Source: Pseudomonadota bacterium (GTDB lineage Bacteria; Pseudomonadota; Gammaproteobacteria; UBA9214). From it: DNA of 64,000 nucleotides. A model generated the notes under the pieces. The model ran no database searches and was not told where the DNA came from. It saw only the letters and a list, made by a program, of their open reading frames with translations. The stretch covers positions 124,001-188,000 of the forward strand of contig JAWLAI010000004.1 of NCBI GenBank assembly GCA_041395565.1, in the 5' to 3' direction. This document shows positions 43,664 to 52,249 of this stretch, one piece after another; the stretch's first letter is position 1; the number at the start of each line of letters is the position of its first letter. The position numbers and the translations under genes were made by a program.

Positions 43664-45037
43664 CTATGATGTTTCATTTAATCTGCATTCAATTTCTTCG
43701 ACTAATTTCAGTATATTTGGTTCTTTAGGGCGCAACTTCTTCGCTTGCAGTGCTAGTGAATAAGCCGATTGATACTCTCTCCTTTCTAGTAGAAGTTGTG
43801 CAATATCTCTCAAATAATGCACTTCTTGATATTTTCCGCTGGCCATGATCTTAAGCTGTCTATTGGTGAACCATGCCTCGCGAAGATGAGAGGATGGAAT
43901 CGGTAGATTGATTATTTCTGCGAGTTTCAGGTGCGAATAGGTCATTGTGTGAGCTTCGATTGCGCGAAGTGTTTGTTTGTGTATGTACTCGAATAGATCT
44001 GGATTGGTTTTTCTAAGTGCATTAACAAGATCAAACATTTCCTTGTAAATATCAGAGTTATGCATACTATGTTTTTTTGCGTGTGAGCGCGTATTCCTTT
44101 GTAATAGCTCGGTAGTGCCTATTAGGCCTCTTACTGCATGCTGCATAGAATGACGGAACTTCTCAGTAAGCATTGTGTAAGTATTGGCATCCAGTAGAGT
44201 CCCCATATCCGGGGTGGTGTGCTGAATTGCATCTGAGTGTTTCTGCAGTAAAAGATCAATTTTATCGTTCTGCTTCTTGTTGCTTATGTCCAGTACATGA
44301 TTCAGAAGTCTCTTGAGTTCGAGAGCGCCAGGAGAATAACTTCTGTTGACATATGAAATGTTGTCGGGCGTAAGTCTTTTAATAGCGTCTTCTGGCGCGC
44401 CTAGCATAGACAAGAACGTGGCTTGGATGGGTGTCTGGTCGTACAGGTCGAGATCATACGCCATCAATACAACATTTTCATTGCCGAAGCAGTCTGCCCA
44501 TCGCGCGAAAATTCGACCAGTGTAGAAGTCAGGTTCAGTTTTTAGTATTCGTTCGCAGGTCTGCTGAAATGTTGCGGTGATGAAGTGCCTCTTGATCGAC
44601 TGATTATAGTTCGAGTAAATGGCTTCTACGGGATCACGGTAGAATGAAAGTATCTTGCAACGCAAGTCGCCGGTTAGATTTTTTAGTTTTTCAGGGTGGT
44701 TGAATAGGGATTCTGCTGATATCAGCAAGGTCAGGCCGCGCCTGCAGGCCTGCGCATGCCAAGATTCAAGAAGAGGTCGGGCGTTGCCTGGTTTATCGTG
44801 GGCAATATCCAGTCCCAAAATTGACTGTCCACCGGAAATTCCGTTTTCGTCTAATCCGTGTTCAGGATAGTAATATCCCAGTCGGTTCAGGTTGTGTCTG
44901 TTTTCGAGTAGGAACTTCTGGATTGCGGATGAGCCGGTCTTCGGTGCGCCTATATGGAAGATGACATCATAACTCTGTCGCGACTCCTGCGACCCATTTG
45001 TACTGGTGCCTCTCTTGAAAAGCTTTTCTAATATCAT
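43664..45037 (-). CDS. Sulfotransferase-like protein with C-terminal helical repeat region
   Basis: A 457-residue protein from ATG 45037. It has the P-loop 'FHIGAPKTGSSAIQKFLLEN' and a 3'-phosphate-binding-like 'CKILSFYRDPVEAIYSNYNQ' (R-D-P-x-x-x-x-x-S). The C-terminal ~60 residues ('LRDIAQLLLERREYQSAYSL', 'ALQAKKLRPKEPNILKLVEE') look like a TPR. An in-frame GTG at 45076 would place the start inside the terminal repeat of the adjacent IS element, so the original 5' region may have been replaced by the insertion. The gene is visibly AT-rich. Confidence 0.7.
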   Translation of the reverse strand: MILEKLFKRGTSTNGSQESRQSYDVIFHIGAPKTGSSAIQKFLLENRHNLNRLGYYYPEHGLDENGISGGQSILGLDIAHDKPGNARPLLESWHAQACRRGLTLLISAESLFNHPEKLKNLTGDLRCKILSFYRDPVEAIYSNYNQSIKRHFITATFQQTCERILKTEPDFYTGRIFARWADCFGNENVVLMAYDLDLYDQTPIQATFLSMLGAPEDAIKRLTPDNISYVNRSYSPGALELKRLLNHVLDISNKKQNDKIDLLLQKHSDAIQHTTPDMGTLLDANTYTMLTEKFRHSMQHAVRGLIGTTELLQRNTRSHAKKHSMHNSDIYKEMFDLVNALRKTNPDLFEYIHKQTLRAIEAHTMTYSHLKLAEIINLPIPSSHLREAWFTNRQLKIMASGKYQEVHYLRDIAQLLLERREYQSAYSLALQAKKLRPKEPNILKLVEEIECRLNETS

Positions 45038-45068
45038 CGTTCGTAAGGTGTAATTCGTGAGCTTGGTC

Positions 45069-45089
45069 TTACCCACAAATCGTGGACAC
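45069..45089 (+). repeat. IS terminal inverted repeat (left by coordinate)
   Basis: TTACCCACA, then six variable bases, then GACAC. The same pattern appears inverted at 46298-46318. The transposase stop codon (TAA) is formed by the outermost three bases of this repeat. Confidence 0.8.
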
Positions 45090-45905
45090 GGTTAATTTCT
45101 CGAACTGCTGCTCATATTCATGCGGACTGACATAGCCGATGGCCGAGTGTCGTCTAACCCGATTGTAGAACATCTCAATGTATTCAAAGATGCCGGTACG
45201 CGCTTCAGCAACGGTTTTGTAGTTCTCTGCATAGATCAGCTCCACCTTCAGGCGACTGAAGAAGGACTCCATTACCGCATTGTCCCAGCAATTCCCCTTC
45301 CGGCTCATGCTGCAACGAACGCCATGCGCCTGCAACACGTCCTGATACTCATTACCCCGGTACTGCACACCGCGATCCGAGTGGATCAGGGCATTGTCCT
45401 TCAGGTCCCGGCGTGCGACCGCCATGGTGAAGGCATCCAGAATCAGGCTCTCCCGCATGTGGGTGTCCAGCGCCCAGCCCACCACCTTGCGGGAGAACAG
45501 GTCCAGTACTGCTGCCAGGTACAGCCAGACACGCCCCACTCGGATGTAGGTGATGTCCGAGACCCACTTCCGGTTCGGCTCATCCGCGCCAAAGCGCCGG
45601 CCCAGCAGATTCTCGTTCACGTTGGTCTGCGACTCGACCCGAGGGAAGTATCTGAAGCCCTTCCCGTTACGAGCCTTCAGACCGCGTTCCTTCAGTAAAT
45701 CAGCTACATGGTTCAAACTGCAGGGAATGCCGCGTTCATTCAGCTCCACCACCAGCCGCGGCGCACCGTAGCGCCGCCTGAACTGATGATAGGCGGCCTC
45801 CACCGCCTCACCAACCAGCGTACGGCGCTGGCGCTGCGGACAAACCGGGCGCTTGCGCCAGGCGTAATAGCCGGATCGCGACACCGACAACAGCCGGCAC
45901 ATCAT
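45069..45905 (-). CDS. IS3-family transposase OrfB (DDE integrase domain)
   Basis: A 278-residue frame with an HTH_21-like region ('RRRYGAPRLVVELNERGIPC') and an rve integrase core: first Asp in 'RKWVSDITYIRV', second Asp in 'NALIHSDRGVQYRG', Glu in 'NAVMESFFSRLKVELIY'. All three catalytic residues are present. In the living element it is probably made as a fusion with OrfA by -1 slippage on A7 at 45983-45989; the -1 frame runs through 'DGVLREGRQARYALIESCRQ' into this frame without a stop. Confidence 0.93.
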   Translation of the reverse strand: MMCRLLSVSRSGYYAWRKRPVCPQRQRRTLVGEAVEAAYHQFRRRYGAPRLVVELNERGIPCSLNHVADLLKERGLKARNGKGFRYFPRVESQTNVNENLLGRRFGADEPNRKWVSDITYIRVGRVWLYLAAVLDLFSRKVVGWALDTHMRESLILDAFTMAVARRDLKDNALIHSDRGVQYRGNEYQDVLQAHGVRCSMSRKGNCWDNAVMESFFSRLKVELIYAENYKTVAEARTGIFEYIEMFYNRVRRHSAIGYVSPHEYEQQFEKLTVSTICG

Positions 45906-45937
45906 GTCGATCCGGAACTCCTGCCGACAGGACTCGA

Positions 45938-46258
45938 TCAGGGCGTACCGGGCTTGTCGGCCTTCGCGAAGTACGCCGTCGCTTTTTTTAGGAAATCACG
46001 CTCCTGCTCCAGCTCTGCAACACGCTTCTTGAGCTTGCGAATCTCAGCCTTCTCTTCCTGCGAGTAGTTCGTGCCATCGGCTACGGTAAACTGCTTCTTC
46101 GACAGCTTGTTGAGCTGGGTACGCCAGTTGTAGATCTGGCCCACATGCAGACCTAGCTCCCTGGCAACATCAGCCGCCGTGCGGTCCGGTTGATCAGCCA
46201 GCCTCACCGCTTCCCGGCGAAACGACTCCGGGTAGGACTTGGTTTTCTTCTTCGACAT
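45938..46258 (-). CDS. IS3-family transposase OrfA
   Basis: A 106-residue protein with an HTH_Tnp_1 domain ('SYPESFRREAVRLADQPDRT', 'ARELGLHVGQIYNWRTQL') and a C-terminal leucine-zipper-like stretch ('IRKLKKRVAELEQERDFLKK'). It binds the terminal repeats. Translation ends 'KADKPGTP', but the A7 slippery stretch 45983-45989 just before gives the OrfAB transposase. Confidence 0.93.
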   Translation of the reverse strand: MSKKKTKSYPESFRREAVRLADQPDRTAADVARELGLHVGQIYNWRTQLNKLSKKQFTVADGTNYSQEEKAEIRKLKKRVAELEQERDFLKKATAYFAKADKPGTP

Positions 46259-46297
46259 GGTGACACCTCCACTAGCATCTTATCTCACTAAGGGAAT

Positions 46298-46318
46298 GTG
46301 TCTACTTTCTGTGGGTAA
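46298..46318 (-). repeat. IS terminal inverted repeat (right by coordinate)
   Basis: Reads TTACCCACAGAAAGTAGACA plus C on the minus strand and mirrors 45069-45089. It lies 40 bases upstream of orfA. Confidence 0.8.
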
Positions 46319-46353
46319 CTCGGAGCTATAACGGTTTCTAAATCAATGTAATG

Positions 46354-48612
46354 CTAGATACGCAGCGAGAAATCCTCTCGCAGCAGCGAAAGATTCCGAT
46401 TGTATGCCGGGTCGGTATATAACAGATCACCCCAGATCTTTTTCATGTAGGCAGCTTCTGCGGCAGCGCGCTTGGCTTTGGCGCCTGCGTCGTCTATGCC
46501 GCGACTCTTGGATTCATGATGGTACAGTTCGGCGTAGGGCGTCCACAGGTTTCTGTAACCAGCCTGCCGTACACGCAGGCAGAAATCCACGTCATTGAAC
46601 GCGACGGGCAGGTCGGTCTCGTTGAAGCCGGCGACCTGTTCGAAGATTTCCCGCCTGACCACGAGGCATGCGCCGGTTACGGCGGACAGGTTCTGAACCA
46701 GATGCAGGCGCGAGAAATAGCCATGGGTGTTGCGGTCGGCGTGTTTGTGGGCATGCCCGGCAACGCCGCCGATGCCGAGGATAACGCCGGCATGCTGAAT
46801 CGAACCGTCCGAATACAGCAGTTTGGCGCCAACGCAACCGATATCCTCCCTGACGGCATGTGCAACCATTTCCTCCAGCCATTCGGGTGTGATGACTTCG
46901 GTATCATTATTGAGAAAGCACAGGATATCGCCGCTGGCCTGGCGCGCGCCGAAGTTGCAGAGCGCGGAATAATTGAAAGGGTGGTCGTAGCGCAGTACGC
47001 TGACGCCCTTGGTTGCGGCAATCCGGTCTAGATATTCCAGGGCGGCGGGATCCGAGGTCTGGTTGTCTAGAATCAGGATTTCGAAATCCGGATAGGTCGT
47101 GGACGTCAGTATGCTGTCGATGCAGGCCCGCAGGAGGCGGGGCTGGTCGCGCGTCGGAATGATGATGGATACCCGTGGCGGCGGCGCGGGCAGCGGGTAT
47201 TTCACCCGGTACGTATTGGGCGTTCGTCCGGGCGTTACCACGGCGGACAGGCCCTGCCTTTCGAGATGGTCGCGTATGGCGCGCAGACCGGCATCGGTCG
47301 TGTAATCCTTGCTCGCGGGCGACTGCGCGGTCGAACCAGCCTGCGCGCGCCAGTGATAGAGTACGCGGGGTACATGCACGATTTCTCCCGGTTTCAGCCG
47401 TTGCGCACAGCGTAGCAGCAGATCGTGATCCTGGCTGCCTTCGAAACCCGGGCGCATGCCGCCGAGACTTTTCATCAGGTCCGAACTTACCACCAGCAGG
47501 TGGGTGATGTAGTTTTGTGACAGCAGCAGATCCGGGTTCCAGTCCGGCTTCATGTGCGGATTGTAGCGCTGGTCCAGTTCATCGATCTTGTCGTCATCGC
47601 TGTAGACGATCTTTGCCCCGGGGTGTTCGAGCACGGCTTGCGCGATGTGGAGGAGCGCATGTTCGGCCAGTTCGTCGTCGTGATCGAGCAGTGCCAGGTA
47701 ATCACCGTTGGCGAGTTCCATCGCCGTGTTCGTGGCTGCAGAAATGTGGCCGTTATCGCTGCGGTAGGTAACTATGATGCGGTCATCCGTGGCGGCAAGC
47801 GCCTCCAGGGTGCTGCGCACCGCGGGATCTGTCGAGGCGTCATCGGCAATACACAGTTCCCAGTGCGGATATGACTGGGCGCGCACGGACGCTATGCAAC
47901 GGGAAAGCAGGGTGGGGTCGGTATTGTATACCGGCAACAGGATGGATATGACCGGTGGCCGCTGGAATCGGGAAACGATCCTGGCTATCTCCGCAGCATC
48001 CGGCTGGGAGACTTGTTCGAACCTGTCTATCCACTGCAGGTAGTCGATCGGGTTGGCTTTATGTTCCAGTAGCGAGCGATAGGTATCGTACAGCGCGCGA
48101 GCGTATGGTTTGTGCCTGTTGTCCGGGAATGACATCAGTCTGCTGCGGATGGCGCTCGCAGACTCCCCGGAAAAGAGGGGGTGGATGCGGGAAAGCTTTT
48201 GCAGTATCCGGCGCGTGGCGAACAATGCGGGCACGCCTGCGATACGGAGGTGCGAAATCCTTGCTGCGTCGGTTATCCCGCTGATATGCAATTCCGCCAC
48301 GGATGGTCGATTGTCAAGCAGGAAGAAACGCTTCGCGGTGCGTCCGGGACGGAAATGCAGTTCGACGGTCTCGCTGGTCGTCCCGTCGGCATCGAATCTG
48401 AATACCAGGCTGGCGAGGCCGGGCCGCTGACCGGGGGCGACAGTCAGTTCGAGAATGTTCCAGCCGCGCAATTTCCGTACTTTCCCGGGGTCCAGGGTGA
48501 AGCTCACGTGGCTTGCAGTGCCACTGTCCGGGCCGGGTACCTGTGCTGACTGTACCAGTGCGCCGGCATCTATGTACTGATAGTAAAGTCCAGCCAGCCT
48601 TCGGTGAGGCAT
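46354..48612 (-). CDS. Two-domain GT2 glycosyltransferase with N-terminal accessory domain
   Basis: A 752-residue protein. Residues 1 to ~150 are beta-rich and may bind carbohydrate. A first GT-A domain starts near 217 ('PPVISILLPVYNTDPTLLSR', with 'YLALLDHDDELAEHALL') and a second near 478 ('RVSIIIPTRDQPRLLRACID', 'DILCFLNNDTEVITPEWLEE'). Each carries a D-D-D/E or D-D-type metal-binding triad and the second ends 'GFNETDLPVAFNDVDFCLRV'. Twin-GT2 proteins assemble O-antigen or capsule backbones with alternating linkages. It lies just outside the IS element. The sugar specificity is not evident. Confidence 0.85.
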   Translation of the reverse strand: MPHRRLAGLYYQYIDAGALVQSAQVPGPDSGTASHVSFTLDPGKVRKLRGWNILELTVAPGQRPGLASLVFRFDADGTTSETVELHFRPGRTAKRFFLLDNRPSVAELHISGITDAARISHLRIAGVPALFATRRILQKLSRIHPLFSGESASAIRSRLMSFPDNRHKPYARALYDTYRSLLEHKANPIDYLQWIDRFEQVSQPDAAEIARIVSRFQRPPVISILLPVYNTDPTLLSRCIASVRAQSYPHWELCIADDASTDPAVRSTLEALAATDDRIIVTYRSDNGHISAATNTAMELANGDYLALLDHDDELAEHALLHIAQAVLEHPGAKIVYSDDDKIDELDQRYNPHMKPDWNPDLLLSQNYITHLLVVSSDLMKSLGGMRPGFEGSQDHDLLLRCAQRLKPGEIVHVPRVLYHWRAQAGSTAQSPASKDYTTDAGLRAIRDHLERQGLSAVVTPGRTPNTYRVKYPLPAPPPRVSIIIPTRDQPRLLRACIDSILTSTTYPDFEILILDNQTSDPAALEYLDRIAATKGVSVLRYDHPFNYSALCNFGARQASGDILCFLNNDTEVITPEWLEEMVAHAVREDIGCVGAKLLYSDGSIQHAGVILGIGGVAGHAHKHADRNTHGYFSRLHLVQNLSAVTGACLVVRREIFEQVAGFNETDLPVAFNDVDFCLRVRQAGYRNLWTPYAELYHHESKSRGIDDAGAKAKRAAAEAAYMKKIWGDLLYTDPAYNRNLSLLREDFSLRI

Positions 48613-48655
48613 GCCGATGCGTTCTCGCGTTGCTGTTCGTGAAGGGTGTGCCTGA

Positions 48656-51600
48656 TTACATCAGGGCTTCCTTGCGGGCCGGCTGCTGGCAGTTGAGCAG
48701 TTCCAGCAGTCTGGATGCCACTGCGCCGGGGGCGAGCATCTCTCTCACCTTGGCGCTGGCGCGGCTGCCGATGCCGGCATAGCGGTTGCCCATGGCCAGG
48801 GCCGCAATGGCTTCGGCGGCGGCACTGATGTCGGGATCGCCCCACACGGTGCCTGCAGGGTAGGGCCCGTAAGCGCGGTTTGTCCGCAGTGTCGGCGTTG
48901 TAATCAGTATCGCAGAGTCCCTGTCCATGAAATCGATATTACCGGAATAGTCCGAAGCGATCACCGGCTTCCCGAAGGCCATGGCTTCCGCCATGGTCAA
49001 TCCGAAGCCTTCGGACCGATGCAGGGAGACATAGGCGTCGAGGCAGTGCATCAGTTCCAGCGTCTGTACCCTGCTCAGGGTCTGTTCTATCCAGATGATA
49101 TCGAGGTCATCGCTCTCCGATTTGAGCAGTTCGAAGTCGAGGTCGCCCGGGCGTGGGTCGCAGACCTTCAATACGAGCTGGATACGTGCATTCGGCGCCT
49201 TCGACCGGGCCAGGCGAAAGGCGTCGATGACGCCCCGCGGGTTCTTTCTCTCCATCACGCTTTTCTGATCGAAGAAGTACCCGAACAGCATGCAGTCTTC
49301 GGGCAGGTTGAACGCAGCCCGGTTCGCCGCCTGGTCCTTGACCGCATCGATTTCTGAGAAATCGAGTACGTGGGGCAAAACACTGACCGGAATGTCAACG
49401 CATTTCATTATCGCATTGGCACTGTATTGGCTTGGCGTCCAGATCTCGTGGAGACCTTTCGCGGATTTCCGGAAGTGTCCGGGCAATGCCTCGGTCTCCC
49501 AGACCCAATAGCCGATGTTTCTGCGTCCTTCCATTTCGGATGCGGGGTAGAAGTCGATACTCTCCTGGATGGAATCCGCGTTGGAGACAATCATGTTGAT
49601 GCGGTTCTCGACCTTGCCGGCGCCGAAATACGCTGCCAGGTTGCGCCCGATGAAGTCGAAATCGGGGTCGACGATGATGTTGGGTAACGGCTTGCTGACG
49701 TACTGCAAACCTGCGGCCTGGATTGTCTGGAGCATCGACCTTGACGATTGCCCCATACCGGTTGGCGCGTCGAAATAGCCGGACAGGTTGATTCCGGTTG
49801 CATCGGGCCGGTACTGCCTGACCTGCTCACCCAGGAGCTTGACCCATTTCCTGTTGCGCAACAGGGACCTGAGGCCAGCAAAACCGTTGATGCGTGCGTA
49901 CAGTTCGGCCAGATCCCTGGCGCTGTCGAAAGCGTGCGGGTGCTTCTTCCTGACATTCGGGGTGTTGTAGTACCAGGCCTCGAGCTGATTCAGGGGTTCC
50001 AGATAACGGAAGCCGGCCTCGTTGAGCGAGATTTTAGCCAGTTTGGCCCGATCGGTCAGATCGAAGTGCCTTTTCGCCGGCCGGAAGAACGCATCCAGGT
50101 TGAAATTGGTCAGTACCGTGTTGGCCTTCTTCCTCAGCACCCGGTTGAGGCATATCTGCGCCTGTTCCATGGTGTGTTTCGAATATCTCGCAAGGTTGTA
50201 GAACAGGTATGCCTCGTTTTCAGTCAAGAATGGCATGTGCCGGATATTTTCCAGCAGCCAATTGAAAAAGCCGGTGGCATCGCTATGTATTTTCGGGTAG
50301 GCCGCCTGCAGATCCGGTCTCATGAAATAGAGCAGGAGCACCTTGTGGAAGCCATTGCGCGCCAGTTCGAGTCTGTCCGCATCGGCATCGCTCAGCTGTT
50401 CTTCGTGGATGCCATGCAGCCTGATCCAGTCACAGAATCCGTTGAATGCTGCAGGGTTGTCGGCGAGTCCGGGAAAGGTCTTCTTCAGGTCGGCGCGCCT
50501 GTGGTAGACATCCATGGTGCGCTGGACTGGGTTGGCTCTGTCCATGCAATGCTGGTACCGCTCCAGCAGCAGGGTAAGGTTCTCTTCGTCCTTGCCGGTG
50601 TTGCTAAGCCAGCCTCTGAAATTCTCGTCGGGGCCATACCAGGCGTTCGGAAAATGTTTCAATACATCCTCGCGGGTCAGCAGTATGCCGTGGATTACGG
50701 GCGGCACGGGGAAGCCGAACAGCAGGGCCGTCGGTGTCATCAGGAATTCGCAGAAGGCGTCCGGGTCCGCTTCCGGGGAAGGGAAGCTGACATGATGGCG
50801 CAGGCAGTGCCGGATCACCTTGTGGAATACCCGCGAAACGGGGATGTCGTTGGTCAGTGTACCGTACGCGAAGCGGTACTCCTGTGATTCGGTAAAGTCT
50901 GCGGCAAAAAGTTTCTTCGCGTAGAGATCGAACAGCCTGGCCAGATCGGGGTTGTCGCCGAGTTCGTGCCGGTTCTGGTGCTTCGACAGTATATCGGGCT
51001 TGTTCGGGTTAAACCCGCTGAAGTGAAAGAACGACAATGGCAGGTCGTCGACGAAGAATTCGCCGTTCGTTTCCCTCACGCAGCGTTCATGGAGGTTCCA
51101 GTAGGCGGCATTGTAGGACGGATCGTGCAGTATGAAGGTGTCCGCGTAATAGGCCGGTACCAGGTCCATCCACTTCTGGTCGACGAACAGTCCATTAGGT
51201 ATATCGACAACGCAGTCAAGATAGAGCTTGCCTATCCACCAGTTCAGCAACTTGCCGCTCGTTGCGTTGTTGCGCAGGCCGATGAAGCCGAGATTGTACG
51301 TGCCACTCTGCAGTATGCCGACCTCGGAAGGCGAGGCGTTGTCGTAGAACGGCTCGCGCATGTGCGGCGTCAGCACGACGGAATGCGTATCCAGCGCATC
51401 CCAGACCTTGTCCAGTGGCTTGGCAACCAGAATGTCGGGATCGATGTAAGCGATTTTCCGGATCTCGGGGTTGCGCAGGAGGTGCTTGAGGGCAAAGGGT
51501 TTTACCGCGGTATTGAGTTCCAGGATATTGTACTGATACGGAAATATATCGGCGCCTGGCAAACCGATATCGCCGAGGTAGAGGGTGCTGAACCGCTCCT

Positions 51601-51757
51601 TTGCGACATCGAACTCCCCGTCCATGATATCCACCAGCAACACGTAGAATTGCGCGCCCGGATGGTGTTCCAGAAAGCTGTCGCACAGTACCCGAGCCAC
51701 GGCAATATAGTTCTTGGAAACTATGGTCAGTGCAGTAACCCCGGTAAATTCAGTCAT
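48656..51757 (-). CDS. Large bifunctional glycosyltransferase: GT8-like plus GT4 domain
   Basis: A 1033-residue protein from ATG 51757. Residues 1-320 form a GT-A type nucleotide-sugar transferase ('TALTIVSKNYIAVARVLCDS', metal-binding 'IAYIDPDILVA' with D106-P-D108, 'GLFVDQKWMDLVPAYYADTF'). Residues ~360-640 are helical and hold several copies of an R-P-D-L-x(2)-x-F-P-x(8-13)-F-x-x-W motif. Residues ~655-1020 are a GT4 domain ('DAPTGMGQSSRSMLQTIQAA', 'HRSEGFGLTMAEAMAFGKPV'). The N-terminal domain is paralogous to the protein at 60510-61541. ATG 51757 is favoured because the upstream frame is not protein-like. Confidence 0.85.
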   Translation of the reverse strand: MTEFTGVTALTIVSKNYIAVARVLCDSFLEHHPGAQFYVLLVDIMDGEFDVAKERFSTLYLGDIGLPGADIFPYQYNILELNTAVKPFALKHLLRNPEIRKIAYIDPDILVAKPLDKVWDALDTHSVVLTPHMREPFYDNASPSEVGILQSGTYNLGFIGLRNNATSGKLLNWWIGKLYLDCVVDIPNGLFVDQKWMDLVPAYYADTFILHDPSYNAAYWNLHERCVRETNGEFFVDDLPLSFFHFSGFNPNKPDILSKHQNRHELGDNPDLARLFDLYAKKLFAADFTESQEYRFAYGTLTNDIPVSRVFHKVIRHCLRHHVSFPSPEADPDAFCEFLMTPTALLFGFPVPPVIHGILLTREDVLKHFPNAWYGPDENFRGWLSNTGKDEENLTLLLERYQHCMDRANPVQRTMDVYHRRADLKKTFPGLADNPAAFNGFCDWIRLHGIHEEQLSDADADRLELARNGFHKVLLLYFMRPDLQAAYPKIHSDATGFFNWLLENIRHMPFLTENEAYLFYNLARYSKHTMEQAQICLNRVLRKKANTVLTNFNLDAFFRPAKRHFDLTDRAKLAKISLNEAGFRYLEPLNQLEAWYYNTPNVRKKHPHAFDSARDLAELYARINGFAGLRSLLRNRKWVKLLGEQVRQYRPDATGINLSGYFDAPTGMGQSSRSMLQTIQAAGLQYVSKPLPNIIVDPDFDFIGRNLAAYFGAGKVENRINMIVSNADSIQESIDFYPASEMEGRRNIGYWVWETEALPGHFRKSAKGLHEIWTPSQYSANAIMKCVDIPVSVLPHVLDFSEIDAVKDQAANRAAFNLPEDCMLFGYFFDQKSVMERKNPRGVIDAFRLARSKAPNARIQLVLKVCDPRPGDLDFELLKSESDDLDIIWIEQTLSRVQTLELMHCLDAYVSLHRSEGFGLTMAEAMAFGKPVIASDYSGNIDFMDRDSAILITTPTLRTNRAYGPYPAGTVWGDPDISAAAEAIAALAMGNRYAGIGSRASAKVREMLAPGAVASRLLELLNCQQPARKEALM

Positions 51758-52249
51758 CCAGACACTCCGTGCGCTAAGGTTTTGGTCAGGTCTTGCTGTT
51801 GCTGCCCGCAGGCGCGGTGGCTGCGATGATGCCGAGCCGGGCTCGCCGGGTCGTGCGTGACCACACTGGTCGCTTGGTGCCCGCTCCCCCGTACGACGCG
51901 CCTTTCGCCCGGGCTTGCCGGGCAACTACCGATTGATGTTTGATAATTACAACACAACCTGCGGGATTATAAAGTAAATATAACTGCTGAATAGGTGTGT
52001 TGATCTTGCGCCCGCCCCGGCCGGCATGTAATCATGCATGTATCTGAAAAACAATCAGATACGAACAGTCGTATGGCCGCGTGACGGGTGTTCCCGCAAG
52101 GTTGCCGGCTCACTGACGTGCAGTAGCCGACTTGGCGGCGGTTACGCGAATCGGCAACTGTCCCGCTCGGGCGTAGGGGAAGTTGAGTTCCCGTCATGTT
52201 TCGGAATAGCTAGAGTTGCGGTCGGGAGCCAGTATCCCCGAATACCAGT
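51758..52249. other. Divergent intergenic region between two glycosyltransferase genes
   Basis: 492 bp with no supported gene. The 51940-52005 part is AT-rich (ATTATAAAGTAAATATAACT) and is the likely site of promoters for both flanking genes. No JUMPstart/ops element (GGCGGTAG) was found. A weak GGGAGCCAG lies upstream of the 52250 start. Confidence 0.45.

Larger units (their letters stand above)
45069..46318 (-). mobile_element. Intact IS3-family insertion sequence (~1.25 kb)
   Basis: Terminal inverted repeats are visible: 45069-45089 (TTACCCACA-n6-GACAC pattern) and, as reverse complement, 46298-46318, matching at about 16-17 of 21 positions. Between them are orfA (45938-46258) and orfB (45069-45905) on the minus strand, with a slippery A7 for -1 frameshifting at 45983-45989. 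Size, DDE residues and gene plan fit the IS3 family. No clear target-site duplication was found. Confidence 0.9.

Noticed and set aside
45061..46330. Target-site duplication of the IS3-family element
   Set aside because: GAGCT occurs on both sides but at different distances from the inverted repeats, so it is not a proper duplication.
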